This document shows positions 6,115-9,698 of a DNA stretch of 9,698 bases, piece after piece (the stretch's first letter is position 1; every line of letters begins with the position of its first letter). A program made the position numbers and the translations under genes. Source of the DNA: Akkermansia sp. (GTDB lineage Bacteria; Verrucomicrobiota; Verrucomicrobiia; Verrucomicrobiales; Akkermansiaceae); the NCBI GenBank assembly GCA_017555465.1, contig JAFZGH010000072.1, forward strand, positions 1 to 9,698, read 5' to 3'. The notes below the pieces were generated by a model that saw only the letters and a program-made list of their open reading frames with translations, did not search any database and was not told the origin of the DNA.

Positions 6115-7344
6115 ATGAAAAAATATTTATCCACTTTCATGCTGGCTCTGTTGGTCCTCTCTCAGGGCATCCCTCTTACTGCAGCTCAGCAATTCCCTAC
6201 TTTTGAAGCAGCTCAGGAGGTTGGAAAAAAGGAGGGATACATTCTCTTTATTTATCCTGCCGGCTGGGATAAGTACGGGGAAAAACTTTGCCGCAAGCTT
6301 ATCTCCAACGATAAAGTGCGCGCGGCTGCCGGTAAATCCGCTATGATTCTTGCCCCTATGTACCAGAATCGTACGGAGGAGACAAATGCCAAAACTAAGC
6401 AAATATTCGGCAAATTGTCGGCCCCGTCCGATATGTCGGACATCTCCTATCCCGCTATTGTTTTTTATGAAACGAATGCGAGATTATATGCAACTGTTCA
6501 TGGCGAGGCTTTGATGTCAGCCTCTGAGTCAGAGGTGGCAGAGCTCATCAGCAAGCAGCTTGCGGCTCGTGAAAAACAGAATAATCTGCTGAAACAGGCT
6601 CATGCTTCTAAGGATGCTAAAGAGAAAAATCGTCTATTCCTGGAAACAGCTCGCGTTTCTGGTATGGGCTGGCCCCCCGACTTAAAAGACGTTATGAAGC
6701 AGGTTGACCCGGAGGATAACCATGGCTACCGCGCTGCTCTCGAGTTTGGATTCGGTGTCAAAAAGGATGAATCCCTGGATGATTTCCTGAAGCGTCTTGA
6801 TGGAGTGCTGGAGAACGAACTGCTTGCTCCCTGGCAGAAGCAGCGCGCCTGTGCAACCGCTATTGGCCATATACGCCGCACTTTCGGCTCTATGGCAGGT
6901 GGTCCGATGATTACCAAGTACGCAAAAAAGATGCGGAAACTGGACCCCGAATCCCCGCTCGGCCTTTCCGCTTCGGTTGTGATGCGCGATTGGGTCAAAA
7001 CATACCGATATGGTGATGGATGGAGTGATCAGATAATTCCTGCTGCGCCCATTCCCATGTTGATGCACGACGTGCCCATTTCCAAACCGGGTACATACGT
7101 GGTGCACTTCAAGCTCAAGACTGGTCGCGATGGTATCATCATCAATCGCCTTCGTCTGATGGATGGAGAGAAGTGCGTAGCCTCGCACGATACCCCGTGC
7201 GAAGTCTCATGGTCCGCTGGCACAGAGAAAGATATCACCTTTACCGTCAAGCGGTCGCTCAAGACTCCTCGCCTCGAATTTACCTTCGGTAATGACCCCG
7301 GCAAGCGTAGTACGTGGGGGGATATCAACATTATCCCGCAGTAA
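6115..7344 (+). CDS. Exported protein with degenerate thioredoxin-like domain and C-terminal beta-rich region
   Basis: The 409-residue protein starts with a clear signal peptide (MKKY, a hydrophobic core, cut near LTAA before QQF). Residues about 27-150 have thioredoxin-like layout: GYILFIYPAGW where the active-site strand and turn should be, then a helix, and SYPAIVFYE as the cis-proline strand. The CxxC pair is absent; only one cysteine, in EKLC, lies near. A helical middle follows (about 150-300). Residues about 310-409 look like a beta sandwich (GTYVVHFKL, LEFTFGN), as in carbohydrate-binding or adhesion modules. It lies 31 bases after the transglutaminase-like gene on the same strand with no terminator between, so cotranscription is likely. 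No Shine-Dalgarno sequence precedes the ATG. Enzymatic redox activity is unlikely; a binding or structural role at the cell surface or in the periplasm is inference. Confidence 0.78.
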   Translation: MKKYLSTFMLALLVLSQGIPLTAAQQFPTFEAAQEVGKKEGYILFIYPAGWDKYGEKLCRKLISNDKVRAAAGKSAMILAPMYQNRTEETNAKTKQIFGKLSAPSDMSDISYPAIVFYETNARLYATVHGEALMSASESEVAELISKQLAAREKQNNLLKQAHASKDAKEKNRLFLETARVSGMGWPPDLKDVMKQVDPEDNHGYRAALEFGFGVKKDESLDDFLKRLDGVLENELLAPWQKQRACATAIGHIRRTFGSMAGGPMITKYAKKMRKLDPESPLGLSASVVMRDWVKTYRYGDGWSDQIIPAAPIPMLMHDVPISKPGTYVVHFKLKTGRDGIIINRLRLMDGEKCVASHDTPCEVSWSAGTEKDITFTVKRSLKTPRLEFTFGNDPGKRSTWGDINIIPQ

Positions 7345-7368
7345 ATTACTGAGACTTTTTTTCTGAAA

Positions 7369-8247
7369 TCAGAATAAATCGTGGTGCCGGTAGAAGAAGT
7401 CGTGCAGAAGCCGCACGTTTTCGAGCTCGTACCACGGGCGTATGGCAACCGGACGGTGGTCGAGGTCGTAGATTTTCGCTTCAGGAATGCTCAGCAGCAG
7501 AGGCGAGTGCGTGGCTATGACCAGCTGCGCCCCGCACACCGCGCTGGAGGAGAGGAATTTTACTAAATCCAGCTGCAGATTGGGGGAAAGACTGTTTTCC
7601 GGTTCATCGAGCAGGTATAGCCCGCGTTCGGCAATCGCCTCGGTAAAGTAGATGAAGGCGCTTTCTCCGTTAGAGTATTCACGTCTGGCCTCCTGTACGC
7701 GGTGGCGCACAAATCTTCCTCGTGAGCTGCGCCGGGCTTCCATGTGGTTCAGGAAGGCATCGAACCCTCCTTGTGCGCGGGAATCAAGCCGCATCCGCTG
7801 GGTGTTTTCGCGTCCCCACTGGTGGGCTGCGCGTTCGGCCGCCAGGTGGCGGGCGTCATTTTCCTCACGCAGGTTCAGGATATGCTCAAATACATCATCG
7901 CTGCCGATGAACCGGCTCTCGTAAGGAATCGGCTCCGGGTAACCATCCTTCTCACCAGCCAGCTGCATGCTGCACATATCAGCATATACATCAAACAGAG
8001 GGGTGCGGTTGTAGGGCGAGCAGCGGGGGAGTTTCAGCTTTTCGGCCATGAGGTTGAGCAGAGTCGTCTTGCCGGAGCCGTTTCCGCCATACAGAATGGT
8101 GATATTCTGCATCTGAATCGTAGGTAGGGGCGAATCGAACACCTGGAAGGGGTAGTACTGCTGCGAGCAGAACTCGTGAGCCTTGTAATTGAGGAACTGT
8201 TCTTCCTCGTCCAGGGTGGGAATACTGAAACTTTCCAGGTATATCAT
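7369..8247 (-). CDS. COG3910-type predicted ATPase (ABC/AAA-like)
   Basis: The 292-residue soluble protein has a single ABC-type nucleotide-binding domain. Walker A is GGNGSGKTT (54-62). The signature-like YSNGES is at 191-196 in place of LSGGQ, Walker B is LYLLDEPENS (210-219), and the switch histidine is His247 in IATHSP. The C-terminal IYDL and ELENVRL pattern matches the predicted-ATPase family COG3910 as I know it. There are no membrane segments and no partner permease gene nearby, so transport is unlikely. Related stand-alone ATPases occur alone or in DNA-repair and defence contexts, but no nuclease partner is visible here. The start ATG 8247 has no Shine-Dalgarno sequence and a leader of about 57 bases from the predicted transcription start. 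It converges with the preceding plus-strand gene, with only 24 bases between the stops. Confidence 0.9.
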   Translation of the reverse strand: MIYLESFSIPTLDEEEQFLNYKAHEFCSQQYYPFQVFDSPLPTIQMQNITILYGGNGSGKTTLLNLMAEKLKLPRCSPYNRTPLFDVYADMCSMQLAGEKDGYPEPIPYESRFIGSDDVFEHILNLREENDARHLAAERAAHQWGRENTQRMRLDSRAQGGFDAFLNHMEARRSSRGRFVRHRVQEARREYSNGESAFIYFTEAIAERGLYLLDEPENSLSPNLQLDLVKFLSSSAVCGAQLVIATHSPLLLSIPEAKIYDLDHRPVAIRPWYELENVRLLHDFFYRHHDLF

Positions 8248-8307
8248 AGGTTAAAGCAGGGTAGAGTGGTAATGTTGCAGCCGGCTGTGTCAGGGAAGGG
8301 CTGATGC

Positions 8308-8329
8308 GCAGATTATATCTGCCATGGCA
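8308..8329. repeat. Overlapping palindromes in the ATPase gene promoter (operator candidate)
   Basis: GCAGAT and ATCTGC flank TAT at 8308-8322, covering the -10 box. The perfect 10-base palindrome TGCCATGGCA lies at 8320-8329 inside the spacer. The position is suitable for a dimeric repressor, but no regulator gene is visible next to it and chance occurrence is possible. Confidence 0.35.
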
Positions 8330-8339
8330 TAGGTTTCAA
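8312..8339 (-). promoter_or_regulatory. sigma70-type promoter of the predicted ATPase gene
   Basis: On the minus strand, TTGAAA (8339-8334), a 16-base spacer and a perfect TATAAT (8317-8312). The transcription start is expected near 8305, about 57 bases before ATG 8247. Two palindromes overlap this promoter and may form an operator. It diverges from the promoter at 8350-8378. Confidence 0.7.
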
Positions 8340-8349
8340 GCAAAAATTA

Positions 8350-8378
8350 TTGTCAGTACATGGCCTGAGTGTTACAAT
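8350..8378 (+). promoter_or_regulatory. sigma70-type promoter with leaderless start for the 8387 gene
   Basis: TTGTCA (8350-8355), a 17-base spacer and TACAAT (8373-8378), close to consensus at optimal spacing. The transcription start should fall at 8385-8387, and the ATG is at 8387, so the mRNA would be leaderless. Confidence 0.72.
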
Positions 8379-8386
8379 CATGAACC

Positions 8387-8704
8387 ATGAATCCGGAACA
8401 TCTGCTCGACCTCCTGTATCGAACCAAAGCAACCCTGCGCCAGTGCCAGAGAGAACTCCGCTTCGGCGGAGATGATGTGGAAAGCCTGAGTATCACCGTT
8501 TCTCGCGCAGAAAAGTGGCTGGAGGAAGGTGTTGAAGCTAACCTGAAAGCCATTGAGGAAATGGCGGAATACGATACCCCTATCACTCCGGAAGAAATAG
8601 ACGAAATCATTTCCGCTGCCGTGGCTGAGGTGGAAGCAGAAAACGCCGCCAAAGAAGCGCAGAAAGCGGCGAAAGAGAAGGCTCCCCGCTCCCGGCGTAT
8701 CTGA
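8387..8704 (+). CDS. Small helical protein of unknown function
   Basis: This 105-residue protein is not recognised. It is soluble and predicted largely helical: residues 1-27 (LLDLLYRTKATLRQ, basic), then a helix rich in Glu and Ala with WLEEGVEANLKAIEEM. A short TPITPEE turn follows at about 64-70, then an acidic helix, and finally a Lys/Ala-rich end finishing in RSRR. It has a single cysteine and no signal peptide. ATG 8387 is favoured because a strong promoter places the transcription start on top of it. The next gene begins 20 bases after its stop, on the same strand and with a ribosome binding site, so the two probably form an operon. Amphipathic helices suggest oligomerisation or partner binding, which is inference. 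Confidence 0.75.
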   Translation: MNPEHLLDLLYRTKATLRQCQRELRFGGDDVESLSITVSRAEKWLEEGVEANLKAIEEMAEYDTPITPEEIDEIISAAVAEVEAENAAKEAQKAAKEKAPRSRRI

Positions 8705-8711
8705 ATCATGA

Positions 8712-8718
8712 AAGGAAG
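8712..8718 (+). promoter_or_regulatory. Shine-Dalgarno sequence of the ankyrin-repeat gene
   Basis: AAGGAAG lies about 6-8 bases before ATG 8725 and supports that start. It is the clearest Shine-Dalgarno sequence in the window and belongs to an internal operon gene, in contrast to the leader-poor first genes. Confidence 0.65.
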
Positions 8719-8724
8719 TAGAAT

Positions 8725-9698
8725 ATGGAGACGAATGTAAAATCCCGCCGCCGCTGGTTGCGGGTGCTGGGGTGGATTTTCGGCGGTGCGGTATCGTTGC
8801 TCCTGGTGGCAGTGCTGGCCGGGGCCTGCTGGCTCTGGGGGTGGCAATGGGGCAATACAACGCTGGGGTTCCATGACAGTTGGAAACCGGAGGAGCGAGA
8901 CGCCCTCGCCGAGTTTGATGCGTACCTGCGCACGGATTACATTCAGGAATTGATGAAGTGCGAAATGCCGGAGGCGCATCCGCTCTATATCTGGCTGTCC
9001 AGCGCTTATTTAAAAAAGATTCTCGCGGCTCCCGTCTGTGTGCAGCTGCGGGAAATAGCCGGAAGCGGCCGGGCGGATCTACCCGGAGTGGATACCGCGG
9101 CGGGCAGGGGGATTACGCCTGCCATTCTGGCTGTTCAAAATGGGTATTTCGATGCGCTCAAGGCTCTGGTGCTTCACGGCGCAGACCCCAATGCCTGTGT
9201 ATTCATCACCTCGCGCAATGAAGTGGAGACAGAAGCGGAAACATTGTTGTCGCCGCTCATGTCCGACAACTATTCCAGACCGGATTTCCACGTTCCCTGG
9301 GAGACTCGGCGCGAGGTGGCCGAATTCCTGCTGGAGCACGGGGCAGATATCAATGCCGATAAGCGTATACTAGGTCTTTGCTGCCACATTGCCCTTTCTC
9401 GAGGAGATGCTTCACCCTGGCTCTGGGCTGTGGCGAAAGGGCGCTGTGTTCCGCCGGAACTGTTTCCCTTTGTGGTGACGGGGACGGAACCGCAGCTGGA
9501 ACTCATCGAGGCGATGTTGAAACAGTCTCCTGCTTTAGCCAACTCCTGTGACGCTGGGCGTAATGTGCTGCAGCGGGTGGTTGAGCACGCCTGCAGTTTT
9601 CCTGAAGACCTGCCGAAAATGGAACCGGTGCTTCGTCTTCTGCTGCAATATGGCGCAGACCCCACGCTGATGCCAAGCGGAGATGAAGATGGCGAGGC
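8725..9698 (+). CDS. Membrane-anchored ankyrin-repeat protein, N-terminal part (runs off the right edge)
   Basis: The frame is open from ATG 8725 to the window end, giving 324 residues. A basic N-terminus (KSRRRW) is followed by one hydrophobic segment at about 12-37 that reads as a signal anchor. The positive residues before it suggest that the rest faces outward. A Trp/Gly-rich linker follows. Ankyrin-type repeats follow: about 128-157 (ITPAILAVQNG to HGADPNA), about 172-205 (LLSPL, then VAEFLLEHGADINA) and about 279-312 (VLQRVVEHA, then VLRLLLQYGADP). The helices between them are degenerate, so more repeats may be hidden. Ankyrin repeats bind proteins; the partner is unknown. It follows the small helical gene by 20 bases with a good ribosome binding site. 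The C-terminus is outside the window. Confidence 0.85.
   Translation, partial: METNVKSRRRWLRVLGWIFGGAVSLLLVAVLAGACWLWGWQWGNTTLGFHDSWKPEERDALAEFDAYLRTDYIQELMKCEMPEAHPLYIWLSSAYLKKILAAPVCVQLREIAGSGRADLPGVDTAAGRGITPAILAVQNGYFDALKALVLHGADPNACVFITSRNEVETEAETLLSPLMSDNYSRPDFHVPWETRREVAEFLLEHGADINADKRILGLCCHIALSRGDASPWLWAVAKGRCVPPELFPFVVTGTEPQLELIEAMLKQSPALANSCDAGRNVLQRVVEHACSFPEDLPKMEPVLRLLLQYGADPTLMPSGDEDGE

Noticed and set aside
7339..7374. Weak inverted repeats (CAGTAA/TTACTG before T7; TTCTGA/TCAGAA) between the convergent stops
   Set aside because: The stems are only 6 bp with 1-2 base loops and A/T-rich, too weak to call a terminator, though some read-through control in the 24-base gap is possible.
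1..9698. Mobile element, CRISPR array or defence island
   Set aside because: No transposase, integrase, direct-repeat array or known effector was seen. The only ATPase has no nuclease or toxin partner, and the tRNA shows no integration scar.

Overview
The window looks like chromosomal DNA from a Verrucomicrobiota bacterium, with an Akkermansia-like (Akkermansiaceae) member as my best guess. The grounds are the mix of a conserved housekeeping gene (mfd), a tRNA lacking an encoded CCA, several exported proteins of unknown role, a Gfo/Idh/MocA oxidoreductase and a general scarcity of Shine-Dalgarno sequences. This assignment is inference from style and needs a database search.

Layout. (1) Positions 1-932, minus strand: the N-terminal third of the transcription-repair coupling factor Mfd, starting at a GTG and running off the left edge. 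(2) Divergent from it, tRNA-Arg(TCT) with a strong terminator. (3) 1190-1828, plus: an exported thioredoxin-like protein with a CGFC site and a lysine-rich tail. It converges on (4) 1916-3235, minus: a Gfo/Idh/MocA oxidoreductase, with a symmetrical hairpin terminator between them. (5) 3333-3542, minus: a small membrane protein ending just before another hairpin terminator. (6) 3684-6083 and 6115-7344, plus: two adjacent exported proteins. The first combines a coiled coil, a transglutaminase-like core and a C-terminal discoidin-like module. The second combines a thioredoxin-like fold without an active-site cysteine pair and a C-terminal beta-rich region. (7) 7369-8247, minus: a COG3910-type predicted ATPase. 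(8) Divergent from it, 8387-8704 and 8725 to the right edge, plus: a small helical protein and a membrane-anchored ankyrin-repeat protein.

Two patterns run through the window. Recognisable sigma70-type promoters lie so close to several start codons that the mRNAs would be leaderless or nearly so (mfd, the 8387 gene, the oxidoreductase). The clearest Shine-Dalgarno sequence is at an internal operon gene (8725). In addition, three intergenic terminators are built from the same stem core (CCTGCAC/GTGCAGG), which also occurs singly in coding DNA.

No mobile element, CRISPR array or known defence island is visible. The least explained parts are the exported transglutaminase-like/thioredoxin-like pair and the ATPase / small helical / ankyrin cluster around one divergent promoter region.
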